The notes under the pieces: model-generated
Database searches by the model: none
What the model was told of the DNA's origin: nothing
The model's input: the letters and a program-made list of their open reading frames with translations, nothing else
Position numbers and translations under genes: made by a program
Assembly (NCBI GenBank): GCA_017591395.1
Contig: WEDG01007164.1
Location: 1 to 64,000, forward strand
Origin: Schistocephalus solidus
Taxonomy: Eukaryota > Platyhelminthes > Cestoda > Diphyllobothriidea > Diphyllobothriidae
DNA: 64,000 bases
Direction of reading: 5' to 3'
In this document: in pieces, positions 1 through 10,440 of the stretch
Layout: each line of letters opens with the position of its first letter
How positions within the stretch are numbered: position 1 is the first letter of the stretch

Positions 1-1602
1 TGTCCACTTGAGGGAGCCGGTCAATGGCAGCATCGAGATGGCTGATGAGCAATAAAGAACACTTCTGAAGTGCTTGGCCAAGCGCTTCAGAATTTGCGAT
101 TTCTCTGTCAGCAGTGTTTTGCCGTCAGAGCTGAGCAGCGGTGCGGTCCCCTTGATACACGGGCCGTAGATGGTCATGATGGCTTTGAAAAACATTTTTA
201 TTTCATTTCGGTCTGCATACCCCTAGATTTACTTAGCTTTTTGGATCATCCAGTTATCATGCAGCTCCCGCAGTCGTTATTCAACAAGGTGCCGGCATCT
301 GAAGAAGGCTGCTTAAGTGGCGTCAGTCCGAATGTCCATGTAGGCTTTGTGTAGTCCATTCGTCTCCGCAAGTAAGTTGCTGATGTCGGCGTTATTGTCG
401 TCAAACCAGTCCTGGAGTTGACGGCGGGCGCCTTCCAAGGAATTCGAGGGCGGTGGACTGAATGCAATTTTGCAGTTGACACCATCGTGCCTCCACGGAG
501 GCATTGTCATCTGGAGCATGCAGGTCCTCCCGTTTCTCGGTCATTTGGTTGCTGAAATCAAAACAGTAAGCAGGCAAATTTAACAAAAGAGTATTTAACT
601 TACCTGGTGTCCTCTTACCTTTGGGCCTTCGTCAAGGTTGCAGTCGGAGCCTCATCTGGGAGATGACGAGGCGGTGATCTGTCCAACCATGGGCATCGCA
701 GATTGCCTTGGTTACCAGCACGTCCTGTCGATCCAGCATCAGGATGGGAACATTGTCCAGCAGATGCGAGCGCCGCGACCTAGGGTGCATCCAAGCGGCC
801 TTCTCCCGCGTCGGAGGGCGGAAGATGGTGTTGGTCAGCAGGAGACGGCGTTCCGAACATGTGCGCAGAAGAAGGAGACCGTTATCGTTATAGCTACCAA
901 GACCGTGGGACCCAGCACTCCCTGCCAGGCACCGTGGTCCATCCAGACGCCGGCATTGAAGTCACCAAGGACAATTCACTTGTACTCTTTTGGCAAAGTC
1001 TCCAGCAGGGCGTGCAGGTCCTCGTAGAATGTGTCTTTCACTGCATCAGAGCTCGTCGTTGGGAGAGCGTAGGCGCTGATAATAATGGCAAACTGGTCTC
1101 CCCGAAGAGACAGACGGAGGCTCATCAGGCGATCATTGATACCCCGAGGCAGACAGAGCAGACGTCCCATTATGTCTTTCTGGATGGCAAAGGCAACACC
1201 AGCGTCGCTTCGCTCTGCCTTTGGCCGGCAGCTCCAGAAGAAGGTCAAGCCGGCACCCACCTGCTTCAGCTGACCCTGCTCAGAGAATCGGGTCTTGCTA
1301 AGAGCAGCAATGTCCACCTTGTAGCGCACCAGTTCCCGAGCGACTAGCGCCGTCCTCCGTTTCGGCCGGTTGCTAGGATTGTCTAAAAGGGAACGAACAT
1401 TCCAGGCTGCTAGTGTGACTGGACTCACCCGAGCAGCCTGGAGGGTATGGCGAGGGGGGGTGGGTACAAGGGGTATTGTTGTTTGTTTAAGTTTTACGAC
1501 CGCATATTTTGCGATCTGCGAGCCGCGGCCGGTTGCAGAAGAAGTGATAACCAGCACTTGTTTAGGGTACCTTTTCTTGCCCCTTCCTCCGCGAGGAGGC
1601 AA
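1..1602 (-). pseudogene. Decayed LINE ORF: AP-endonuclease domain and start of linker (RT off left edge)
   Basis: Open frame 976-1602 reads an endonuclease/exonuclease/phosphatase-type N-terminus: [11 protein letters not shown], then [16 protein letters not shown], an [20 protein letters not shown] segment and a [15 protein letters not shown] segment. A TGA at 973-975 breaks the frame. Beyond it the catalytic GDFNAG is at 949-966 and the terminal TDHRLVIS box at about 660-682, so the domain runs through several frames. Further left, shorter frames (401-586, 313-519) carry the linker towards the RT, ending in an LLAE.NGLHKAY stretch and fragments up to base 1. The family is a nuclear non-LTR retrotransposon that nicks target DNA and primes reverse transcription there. 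At least one stop and several frameshifts show this copy is dead. The class (LINE with AP endonuclease) is firm; RTE versus CR1/Jockey clade is not decided, because the RT lies outside the window. Confidence 0.85.
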
Positions 1603-2170
1603 GCAGTGCTGTCTCTAAATAGGGTTGCTTGGACATCCCAGACGGCTGCCGAACTCCACTATGGATCACGGTTTTGTTTTAGTAGGGGAACGACCCGAGT
1701 TAGCCTGAACCACCTATGGGGTTGCTGTCGCCCCCACCGTAGGACTTTTTGAGAGGGCTAGGTGAGAAGTTCGGGAGTCAGACATACCGGGTGTGGAGGC
1801 AGACACATCACCGGAGACCCTCACCTCTTTAAGCCCGCCGGTCATCATGGTTGCCCGGGTTTGGCCGCTGGGAAGAACCTAACTTCGAGGAGCCCCAGGT
1901 GAGAGTTGGGTACCAGTTAGAGGTGGCCACAGGAGCATTCACCACCTGTGCGAGACAAATGGAGCGACCAAATGCTATCTGTACGGTGCTACGCCTAACA
2001 AGTACCCCTACACCCCTGCCTAAACCTACGACGGCCCCAAAGGAGACAGAGGTCACGTGAACTCGCCAACATCCAGCCCTTTTGAGGTCTGAGGTAGTCA
2101 TCATCGAACGGGTAGGTCAAAGTGCGCGCGTCCACCCCGGCTATAATACGAGGCACGTGGCAATTCTGAT
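1603..2170 (-). mobile_element. 5' untranslated region of the left LINE copy
   Basis: This GC-rich stretch lies directly upstream (minus sense) of the endonuclease frame and has no long frame of its own. Its part 1800-2020 is repeated in the same orientation at 2680-2895, which identifies it as element sequence. The distal limit near 2170 is approximate, placed where composition falls back to the AT-rich background. Confidence 0.55.
1800..2020 (-). repeat. LINE 5'-region repeat, copy 1
   Basis: It shares long near-identical blocks with 2680-2895: the AGCCCGCCGGTC block, the GGGAAGAACC..AACTTCGAGGAGC block, the CACAGGAGCATTCACCACCTGT block and the GAGCGACCAAATGCTATCTGT block, in the same order and orientation. 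The offset is about 880 bases. The two copies diverge outside the shared segment. Confidence 0.85.
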
Positions 2171-2679
2171 AACGCAAGATAACTAGGAGCAGCAACCACG
2201 AAACTCTGATGATGGAAGCGAGAAGGATTTCGAAACTTCAGTACAGATATAATCACCCTCTCTTCTTTTCGTCTTCTTCGGGAGATGATGAAAGCGATAA
2301 GATATCTAAACCTCACATCTTTAAGCATACCTATAGTCAGGGTTACGATTGGCTGAATGAAGGCAGAATAAGCATGCAACAGACTGTATCAATCTATCTA
2401 TATTTTCTGTGGTCTCTCTTCACTGTATATGTATGCTATTGCATCCATAGGACAATTAGCGGCCAGGCTCAAGAAGACCGGAGGTGGGAGAGGACGCATG
2501 TGGCTGGCGCAGCTGGAGCCGCCCCTGGGCGTACCACCACACCTGGCTCGGATCCCACGGAGTGAGAGTGCCCTAAAGGCCCCATTAAGAAGGAGCCATT
2601 GCAGCCTGACTCTCAGTCCGCCAGTCAGCCACACCACACAAAAAAGTCTTTGGGCTGACCCCGCGGTCCGATTGAGGAG

Positions 2680-2895
2680 ACACACACAACACCAGAGACC
2701 CTAACCTGGTTTAGCCCGCCGGTCGTGACGTTTGCCCAGTGTGTGGCTGCTGGGAAGAACCGAACTTCGAGGAGCAACAGGTGAAAGCTGGGTACCAATG
2801 AGAGACGGCCACAGGAGCATTCACCACCTGTACGAGACAAACGGAGCGACCAAATGCTATCTGTGTGGTGCTACCCCTAACTAGTACCCCTACAA
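2680..2895 (-). repeat. LINE 5'-region repeat, copy 2
   Basis: This is the partner of 1800-2020. It ends abruptly near 2895, where the AT-rich non-repeat background begins. Inward of the shared block (about 2480-2670) the sequence stays GC-rich but does not match the left copy. It is either a different subfamily or another insertion's 5' end. Confidence 0.8.
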
Positions 2896-4534
2896 TTAGC
2901 TTGTTTTTTTTTCCATTTCCACAAAATTTCCGTGAGAAGACATGTTAAGGAAGATCAAAATGTCCAATAGAACCAATAAGCACATTTACTATGTAACAAC
3001 CACAGTTTTATCTTGGGATCTGCACAAACTAGGCTGCATTAATGGCGTTTTTCTATTCCATTCAATGGATTTTTTCACAAGTGCTTTAAATGTTCTTGCA
3101 AATATAACCACTTTTCTCTAGATAATGCAGAGCACAAAATAGCCATTGCCTTATAGTTCGTTAGCGTCTGTCCCATCGATACAGAAATACATACAAATAC
3201 TGTAAATAAATAGTTTCAATTCAGTTGTTCATTTTTACGGTTGACCGTCATATTTGCTGTTCATGCCTCGGGCCGTTGATTAAATTCATATGTGAGCAGG
3301 TCTTTTTCGCATACCATAATCGTTAATTAAATATTAACTTAAAAACGGGGCTGTCAATGGCATTGTTTTAATGTACATCGAGTTGAAGAATAGCCAATAT
3401 GCTTTTCTAGTAATCTTTCCTGTCTCACCTGCACAAGGAACACATGGGATAAAGATATAAATATTGAAAATGGCGAACATTCAGCGAGCAGAAAACATGA
3501 GTGGGCATACATGTCCTGTGGTTTATTATCCTGCAATACAGAACAAAAGACAACGAAACATTGTGCAGCAGACTGCACAATGGACTGCTTGTGAAAAGGT
3601 TTACTATATATTATATTTATCTAGGCAAAAGTACATGAGAGTTGGTCATCAGTGCGTTAGCAAATGAGGAGAACTGCAGCTGGTGTTCAAACAACTTATA
3701 AAATAAAGATAAATCAGCCGGATTTTCCGAGCCCTTCATATTGACAATTCACGTTTGCCACAATCTTACTCAGTTAATATTTATACGTGCTCTGTTTGCC
3801 TTTGACAAATAAGGATATTTATTTATCACAAGGTAAATGCATTCTGTTTTGAGTGTGGGTTTCCATAGAACTAATCAGGTTAAAGTATTCTCCCTGATTG
3901 CTCATAAAATAAACTAACGATATGCCATCACCGAAATATTCCATAAACACCCCTGAACTTTGAGATTCGTCTTCGTATTCATCAACCATAAGTTAACTTC
4001 CAACAAAACCCAACTAAATTTTAAGTATTGCATAGGTCAAAATTGTCACAAAAGCACATTGACTGTTAAGCCACAGCGAGATCAGTAACTGTTTTCATAT
4101 CGCAGAATGCGCACTTGTATGTCATTTCTATATGCAGCGTGATCAGTTGACGGGATCATTTCCATTGGCTACAAGGATCGTAAAGTCGAACATCGCTTTC
4201 CATCAAATTATCATTTTGTCACATTATCCTATTATTATTACGGAACAATTACCTTGTTCAATGCACGTGAGCCGCTAATTTTTGCATCAAAGCTCACTCA
4301 TTGGCAGGAATTTCAGAGCTGCTAGTTATGCGTGTGACCATCATTCACTAAATATCTTACCTTTAGTGACTGCTTCCTGAAACCAAAGTAAAATGAACAT
4401 TTCCGAATCCTCCTTTGTAAAGTTAATAAATGGAATCGTTGAAGAAGGTACACAGATAATCATATGAGGAAAAGGGAATCACTAGATAATGGGGTATTGT
4501 GGCCTGACATTTAAGATTCTCTCTCGAACCCATC
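2896..4534. other. AT-rich non-coding spacer
   Basis: No recognisable coding frame, RNA gene or internal repeat was seen here. Short frames show no domain and look random. Confidence 0.6.
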
Positions 4535-5115
4535 AGTTGCAAAAAAGGTAATAGATCCACAAGGTGAGTGGTATTTATAGTACGTAGAGGGCAGGCGATC
4601 GCATGCGTACTACAATTAAAAGTTATTGCGATCATCGCTGAGGGTCGTACTTAATGCGATGATAGCTTCGCCATCCATGTCTAAATCATTCATTGTCGTG
4701 ATTTAACTATCTATTTTGGGTAAGGCCGTGCAAATAAACTAGCTATTTAGTTCAGTCATTGGGAGTGTCGGTCAATCACGTCCTCCCCACGTGAACAATT
4801 GCCCTGCTCAGTCAATGCCTCAACATGGAATAAGTGAACGGGAGTACAGTGCGCTTGTTGATACACTGTGTGTCTTAGAAACATTACTCAAGCAGCTCGC
4901 ATCTCTCGCGATTATCATATTTTGTAAGGAATTCAGCCTCCATTAACTAGAAAACATGGCCAGGTCCTGCCAAGTGAGCTGCAGTTTGAGAGCCAGCGTC
5001 TTTTCTCCTTACCGCAGCCGCCTGCACGTCCATTCACTGCCGGAGCAATATTTTGGTTTTTTCGACGTATGATACGCGACCTACCGCATGAAATCTCATG
5101 GATTTCATGAGAAGA
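4535..5115 (-). pseudogene. PLE family 2, C-terminal GIY-YIG endonuclease part and 3' tail (left copy)
   Basis: Read on the minus strand, this matches the right-hand copy at about 11390-12000. Shared landmarks are an AAAVRRKDAG-like stretch followed by AAHL, a CINK motif where the right copy has SINK, and near the 3' end a TTGTAGTACGCATG box with a CGTACTATAAA box. Several stops interrupt it. It is the downstream continuation of the endonuclease start at 6637-6690, from which it is separated by the insertion. The family cuts target DNA for retroelement insertion; this copy is non-functional. Confidence 0.75.
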
Positions 5116-6481
5116 GACCAGTTGTGTGAAGTAAGCCTACACGACGTACCCAAAGGTTTACAGCAGTAAAGAAGAATCCTTTTTTAAAAAAAGCATAGTA
5201 TAGTTTATAAATTAATATACCGTTGTTAAGAAATACTATCATTTTTAAAAAGCAACAATTTCACAAAACGTGAAAAATCGGGTAAGCAAATTTAATTGAA
5301 ATTTAAATGTACATGATGTTTGTCGATGTACAAACCGGTAAATTAAACACCACAAGTAGAAGTAATTTTTAAAATAGTCCTCATACTTTAATACACAGAA
5401 TTTTACTTCCAGATTAAGGGCAATTGAAAGTAGTGCTTAAATTTTGAGTATGTATTCCAACACGGTTGCACGCGAACTGATGGTTTCTTCTTTTGTTTTT
5501 ACATTTTGTCATATGCGTTTGACTAACGCAAACATAATTTTGATTGATTGCACCAGCAGAGAAGTCACAGGAATAAATATTTTATAAAAATACATGCTCA
5601 CAGTTTGGTGAGTGACAAATACTTTTAAATAAAGTTGTCAGATTAAATCATAAGCATACCATTTTATGCATATTCAGAGGAAGTTCTTTTTATTAATTTT
5701 TTTCATAATTATTTCGTATGTTGGCTTACAGTAAAGTTCAAATAATTCTTAGAATGATGGTAATTACTTTATGTTTTCTTTAGTTTTCTGCCACTAAATG
5801 TAGATTTCGCTGTATGTGCTTGGCAAAAACTTCGTAATATGCTATTTAATAAATACATCAATTAAAATAATGAGCTACAACTCATTCATACGAATGCAAA
5901 AAGCCGTTTAAATCATATATGTACACCCACTTAAACAAGAAAACCCGTTGCCGAAAAGAATTATCGCCTACAATATAAAAAGGCAAGTAATATGCCTCAG
6001 ATCAATTGAAAAACACTTTTAACGATTAACCTCTTTAAAAACGCTTTAATTAGTTAGTTTGTTGTCAGATGTCAGCAAACTTAGCAATTTTCGAAGATAA
6101 TTTCAACGGAAAAAGAGAATTTTCGACTGACTTTTCAATTTCCCTGAACATTAAAGATACAATATATACTAAAAATTAAAAGACGCACTTATTTCTATCT
6201 AAGGGTGCGTTTTATTGCTTTTATATGCTTACTTTTCTATCCAATTCTAAGATTTCAAATGCACAACTAAGTTTCCTAATATATGCTTATATTTTCAGAA
6301 GAAATTTAAATGTTCTGCCAATTCCCTTTTAAGTTTCCGTATTCATTCACAGTTAAATGCAAATGGAAAATGTCAGCAAATCATTCGTGTACACGGTGTC
6401 AGAGAAAAATGACGTCATGTCGTGGCTTCAAATATACGTGCTTTATGATAAATTTGAAGCATTTTCTCCCGGGTATGAATC

Positions 6482-6632
6482 TAAAGCAGGCGTGAACAGC
6501 AGGATTTATTGGTACCTAGAAATTTCGCGACGGCTTATCAACTGCAACCCGTCTTTGCATAACACAAGTAACGAATAAAAATGGACAGCAGTTTGAATTA
6601 ACAGAAAATCAATACATAACAGCAACGTCCAA
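6482..6632 (-). repeat. PLE family 1 terminal repeat, copy A
   Basis: Direct repeat of 7596-7746 and inverted repeat of 10294-10440, matching over nearly its whole length. It abuts family 2 sequence on the right without the family 1 3' coding end, so it is a truncated fragment. It contains hammerhead-like element A on the minus strand. Confidence 0.85.
6496..6548 (-). ncRNA. Hammerhead-ribozyme-like fold, copy A
   Basis: Minus strand, in order: stem I strand GTTGCAG, core TTGATAA, a short stem II (GC-CGTC-GC), GAAA, a stem III hairpin around GGTACC, a TC cleavage-site dinucleotide, then CTGCTG to close stem I. The order is that of a type I hammerhead. The core has U at position 3 and A at position 8 instead of C and G. 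Stem III carries one more mismatch here than in copies B and B'. Confidence 0.45.
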
Positions 6633-6636
6633 GGTC

Positions 6637-6690
6637 TTTCAGCCTTATGACTTAGCACGTGGTGTTTGCATCTGGTCTGTGGGCTACCAG
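6637..6690 (-). pseudogene. PLE family 2 endonuclease start, minus-strand stub
   Basis: The minus strand reads a HRPDAN-like segment, equivalent to the start of the right-hand plus copy at 11360. It sits head-to-head with the plus-strand family 2 fragment that begins at about 6690. Its continuation lies at 5115-4535, beyond the insertion. Confidence 0.55.
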
Positions 6691-7275
6691 AAATTCCCAA
6701 AGTCATCTTTCAGGACATTCAAGTTACAATGGAGGAGAAAGAAAATGACCAGGGGCCGTCCTGGATGACCTCGTATGCCGCATAGATTTTGGTGGCCTGA
6801 AAACCAAAGAGTACAGGAAAGCAACAAATAGGACACAAGTAGTGAGTTACAAAAACAAGCACCAAATCAGTCACAAACGCATTTGCCTCAGGGCGCTATA
6901 CCTGCACGTCGAGACGAATTGCAATGAAATGGAAGAACAGTTTGCTGAGGTGCAATTTATTCGACGGGTACTGAGGGTGAATTGCTTCCCGCGCAACTTT
7001 TTCAACCTGTGCATACGCAAGCACAAAGAGAGACCACACCCCACCAGTCTTACTTCTTGTGAGCTCTGTTGTAAGTGAAAGAATTCACGGAAGCCGTCAG
7101 GCACCTTCTCAGTTTACTTGGAGTTGGGGTGACACACAGGCCAGAGGCAACCATAAAGCGCCGCGTAATGAGGCCGGAAGACCCGCTGCCACAACAGAAA
7201 ACGTCTGACGTCATGTACCCGATCTGGTGCATGTTTGGACAAAGAAGGTACAGTAGTTTGCCAAAATCATGAAAT
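6690..7275 (+). pseudogene. PLE family 2 fragment: end of RT (thumb) to start of GIY-YIG region
   Basis: An open frame from 6842 carries SYKNKHQISHKRICLRAL, VETNCNEMEEQ and a NCFPRNFFNLCIRKHKERP stretch. A second frame at 7075-7272 carries GVTHRPEATIKRR, VMRPEDPLPQQKTSDVMYPI and CMFGQRRY. These match the post-RT linker and the approach to the GIY-YIG domain of cestode PLEs as I know them. The frame ends just where the YxGE motif is expected, so the endonuclease is cut off. A frameshift separates the two parts. An inverted copy lies at 10763-11355. Confidence 0.75.
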
Positions 7276-7595
7276 TTAGGAATCAAAATTTGAGGTTAAA
7301 GTTCCAGATTAAAACACTTTGTTTCTTTGCGTTGGCTTATATAAGAAAATTATTGCAAGCCAGAAAACATTGAAATATCTCTGTTATAAGAATGGAAGAT
7401 TCTGTTTTGCATTCAGGAAACTCGGGTAAATGCCTGCACAACAAATTATGTTTTTGCCACGAAATCAAAGACAGATGCAGTAAACAAAATTTAGTTTTGT
7501 AAATTTGCAAATTCTTTTGTCACAAAAATAAGTAATAAAGTTGTGTTCTTGTATTTTGTTTTACCACACCGATAATGAGTAGCTAAAGCACGTAT

Positions 7596-7746
7596 TTAAA
7601 GCAGGCGTAAACAGCAGGATTTATTGGTACCAAGAAATTTCGCGACGGCTTATCAACTGCAACCCGTCTTTGCATAACACAAGTAACGAATGAAAATGGA
7701 CAGCAGTTTGAATTAACAGAAAATCAATACATAACAGCAAGGTCCA
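7596..7746 (-). repeat. PLE family 1 terminal repeat, copy B (3' end of copy 1)
   Basis: It lies about 85 bases downstream of the endonuclease stop of family 1 copy 1, in the same sense. Copies A (6482-6632) and B' (10294-10440) match it closely. Such terminal repeats (pLTRs) are typical of Penelope-like elements. Confidence 0.85.
7611..7663 (-). ncRNA. Hammerhead-ribozyme-like fold, copy B
   Basis: Minus strand: GTTGCAG / TTGATAA / GC-CGTC-GC / GAAA / stem III hairpin (ATTT, one C-T mismatch, TTGG pairing with CCAA and AAAT) / TC / CTGCTG. Stem I has four consecutive Watson-Crick pairs next to the core. It lies in the 3' terminal repeat, on the strand encoding the RT, as described for hammerhead motifs in PLEs. 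Position 3 is U and position 8 is A, which could still pair. Confidence 0.5.
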
Positions 7747-7829
7747 ATGGACAACGTTAATAACTTCAAAAAAGAAAATGTGAGGGAGAAGCTTATACAA
7801 CTAGAACCATGAAGCATATAGGGTGAAAA

Positions 7830-9841
7830 TCACCAGGGCAATTGTAGATTGATCACGTGGTCTAGTTGCTTACAAAGATTGGGTTTCTCCCTCCGTATGT
7901 ACGCTTCTTCCAAGTAGCGCAATGTCCGAGTTGTTCGTGCCCGAACATGTACTCGGAAAGCTGTTTTGAGGTCTACATAATGACCACTGTCTAGTATATG
8001 TTTAGTAATCGAAGAACGTGGTACTTTATTTTCTTGTTTAAACAACCAATTTAGGTAAATGTTCAGCGGCTCTGGTTGCTTATTGCCTTTGCGTTCGCTC
8101 AATGCATCCACAAGTGCACGTGAATTCATAAATACAATTTGGGGTGGCGTGCAACGGCAAGGCATCCTTTGGATGGTTGATTGGCAGGCTTCTAGTACGA
8201 TTGATAAAGAAGAGCTGAGCTGCATTATTTGTTCTTCCAATGGTGCAGCATAATCGTCGCTTGATAGTATTAGAAATATTGTCACCCTTAAAGGGTAAGT
8301 ATATGCTAACGGGCTTTTTTGGAACTGAATATTCCACCAATATTGGTCGTAAGGTGTTGCTATATTTTTGAATGAAACGTGCAGGATATCCACAGTTAAG
8401 TAAGGCTGATTTGATGCAGGCAATTTCTGTATCTAGAGTTTCACTGGAACAAATATTTCTCGCCCTTTGAAAAAGTGTATGTACCAAATTTCGTTTCCAT
8501 TGTACTGGTACAAAGCCCTTTAAAGTTCAAGTATTGCCCTTTCCAAAGTATTTTTGTGGAGGACAGAGCGCCTTATTGAGCCATCATCCTCTATGAACAT
8601 GAGGACGTCTAGGAAAGGTAGCGTGTTGTTCTGTTCCATGTTCATTGTAAATTTTATCTTATGATGAAATATATTCATGGTAGAAAGAAGGTCTACGGTG
8701 TCTTTCTTGTTATCAACAATCGCAAATATATCATCTACGTATCTTCTGTATAATGTTGTCATCTTCAATTTAGAGGACACCTTTTCTTCTAAGTGACCCA
8801 TTAAAACCATCGGCGAAGGTTGGTCCAAGTGGACTTCCCATTGCGACTCCATCAATTTGTCTATATATTTGCCCATTAAACAGCAGTTGTACATTTTTGG
8901 TGCAAATATTCAACAATTCACGTAGTACCTCAGGCGACAGACGTGTTTTAGCCGCATGGGTGCATATAACATCTATTGTTTCATCCAATGGTACATTTGT
9001 AAATAATGATTCCACGTCCAATGAAATCATACACTTACCGGCGATGTTTAGGCGCTTAATTTCTTCAATAAAATGAAAACTGTCTTTTGTGGTATAAGTG
9101 GAAAACAGTTTTCGAATTGGTTGTAGCTCCATTACAAGCCATTTAGCGAGTCTATGTTGAGGTGCATTAGACATTGAAATTAATTGGCCGTAGAGGTATG
9201 TCCTTCTTATGTGTTTCGGGTAATCCATATAATCTGGGGATATGTGTACCTTTTGGTTTTGGAGAGAGCGCAGTATTAGTATCAATCAGGTTTTTGTCCA
9301 ACAACTGTTTAACCATTTTCCAAACTGATTTCTCCATTGCTTTTGTTTCATCTTTCCCTGATGTCTCAAGGCTAAATTTACTTTTGTCATTTAAAATAGA
9401 TTTCATTTTTCTCACATAGTCCTTCCAGTTAAGGATAATAACTCCGTGGCCTTTGTCAGGCTCGGAGATTATTATTTGTTCATGATGTTTCAGTGCGGAA
9501 AAGGCAGCCAAGTGCTCTTTAGTTAGAGGTGTCAGTTGTGTTATAGGCGCTTTACGGTACTGATGAGCAATGTCCACAAATTTTGCTTTCAGCCAGCCAA
9601 CGTCGTCAATGGATCTTGGTACTAGATCAGCAAGTTGACAATTTAATTCTTCAAACTGGGCCTCATTTTCAACTGGGTTTATTCTCCTGTTCGGCAGACA
9701 AAAGTCGAGTCCTAGTGATAAAGCTTCTGATTGTAGCTTATTGAGTTTAATGTCTGATAGATTGAGAATAACTTCATCAATGTTCACAGAAAAAATTCGT
9801 CCGTAGGTCTCTTGCATAAGGACTTCCTTAGTTAAGAGCAA
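7830..9841 (-). pseudogene. PLE family 1 copy 1: reverse transcriptase plus GIY-YIG endonuclease, frameshifted
   Basis: The RT copies element RNA at chromosomal ends or nicks, and the GIY-YIG domain cuts the target. Frame 9167-9841 holds the N-terminal part, with APITQLTPLTKEH, EPDKGHGVIILNWKDYV and ending in GLPETHKKD..LRPI. Frame 8770-9285 holds motif A (SLDVESLFTNVP, Asp at about 9016-9018) and the DGVAMGSPLGPTFAD box near 8850-8810. Frame 8520-8894 holds YVDD (8730-8741) and NTLPFLDVLMF. Frame 8080-8487 reaches IYEFTCTCG (about 8107-8133); the YIG half of the motif is damaged, reading GCIERTQRQ then stop. Frame 7830-8423 restores the C-terminal endonuclease with SITKHILDSGHYVD and LEEAYIRREKPNLC. 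The motif order is complete, but at least three frame changes make it inactive as read. Its upstream coding part may extend to about 10015. Confidence 0.9.
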
Positions 9842-10293
9842 TGTGAGCCTCTTGTCTTACTTAGTATAATGCAAGTAGGTTTCATGAACATTAACCAACA
9901 GTATAGACTTATCTTGTCAAGGACATGTTTTGTCTGATCCAGGCGAGATTTGATAAGTGAAACGGTCTCAACTGAGTCTTCAGTTTTTGATTGTGTAAGG
10001 TGGTCCAGATTTTTTGGGTACCGTAAAGCGCCTATAACACAACTGACACCTCTAACTAAAGAACACTTGGCTGCCATTTCCGCACTGAAACATCATAAAC
10101 AAATACTAATCTTCAAGCCTGAAAAAGGCCACGGAGTTATTATCCTTAACCGGAAGGACTATGTGAGAAAAATTGAATCACACGTGATCAATCTAAAATT
10201 GCCCTGGTGATTTTCACTCTAGATGCTTCATGGTTCTAGTTGTATAAGCTTCTTCCTCACATTTTCTTTTTTGAAGTTATTTACGTTGTCCAT

Positions 10294-10440
10294 TGGACCT
10301 TGTTGTTATGTATTGATTTTCTGTTAATTCAAACTGCTGTCCATTTTCATTCGTTACTTGTGTTATGCAAAGACGGGTTGCAGTTGATAAGCCGTCGCGA
10401 AATTTCTTGGTACCAATAAATCCTGCTGCTTACGCCTGCT
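10294..10440 (+). repeat. PLE family 1 terminal repeat, copy B'
   Basis: Inverted counterpart of 7596-7746, forming the 3' end of the deleted copy 2. Differences from copy B are scattered single bases. Confidence 0.85.
10377..10429 (+). ncRNA. Hammerhead-ribozyme-like fold, copy B'
   Basis: Plus strand: GTTGCAG (10377-10383), core TTGATAA (10384-10390), stem II GC-CGTC-GC (10391-10398), GAAA (10399-10402), stem III hairpin with the palindrome TTGGTACCAA, site TC (10421-10422), then CTGCTG. It is on the sense strand of PLE copy 2. The core again has U3 and A8. Confidence 0.5.

Larger units (their letters stand above)
5116..6636 (-). mobile_element. Insertion interrupting the left arm, with a PLE family 1 terminal repeat at its right end
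   Basis: The right arm has no equivalent of this segment: its family 2 endonuclease reads continuously across the corresponding point near 11400. The right 151 bases (6482-6632) are a third copy of the family 1 terminal repeat. The remaining about 1.36 kb is AT-rich with no recognised coding content. I saw no convincing target-site duplication. Confidence 0.55.
6637..7860. repeat. Left inner arm of the large inverted repeat
   Basis: Reverse complement of 10190-11405. It holds the family 2 fragments (6637-7275), an AT-rich stretch (7276-7595) and the family 1 3' end with its terminal repeat (7596-7860). The match covers coding and non-coding parts alike. Confidence 0.88.
7596..10015 (-). mobile_element. 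Penelope-like element family 1, copy 1 (near full length)
   Basis: The body runs from a junction near 10015 down to the terminal repeat at 7596. Between 9842 and 10015 the minus strand still has a coding-like stretch (SKTEDSVETVSLIKSRLDQ..) broken from the RT frame. The plus-strand deleted copy starts at once at about 10016, so the 5' ends of the two copies meet there. Confidence 0.75.
10016..10440 (+). pseudogene. PLE family 1 copy 2, internally deleted
   Basis: The plus frame reads YRKAPITQLTPLTKEHLAA.. and KGHGVIILNRKDYVRKI, matching the N-terminal RT part of copy 1. It then passes directly at about 10177-10181 into HVINLKLPW-stop, the last residues of the endonuclease. The equivalent of about 7865-9410 in copy 1 (most of the RT and the GIY-YIG domain) is missing, while the frame stays open across the junction. 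The 3' tail and terminal repeat B' follow intact. It cannot encode an active enzyme. Confidence 0.85.

Noticed and set aside
6405..6420. TGACGTCA palindromes (also near 17750 and 19424)
   Set aside because: CRE-like octamers, but not next to any supported gene; expected by chance at this window size.
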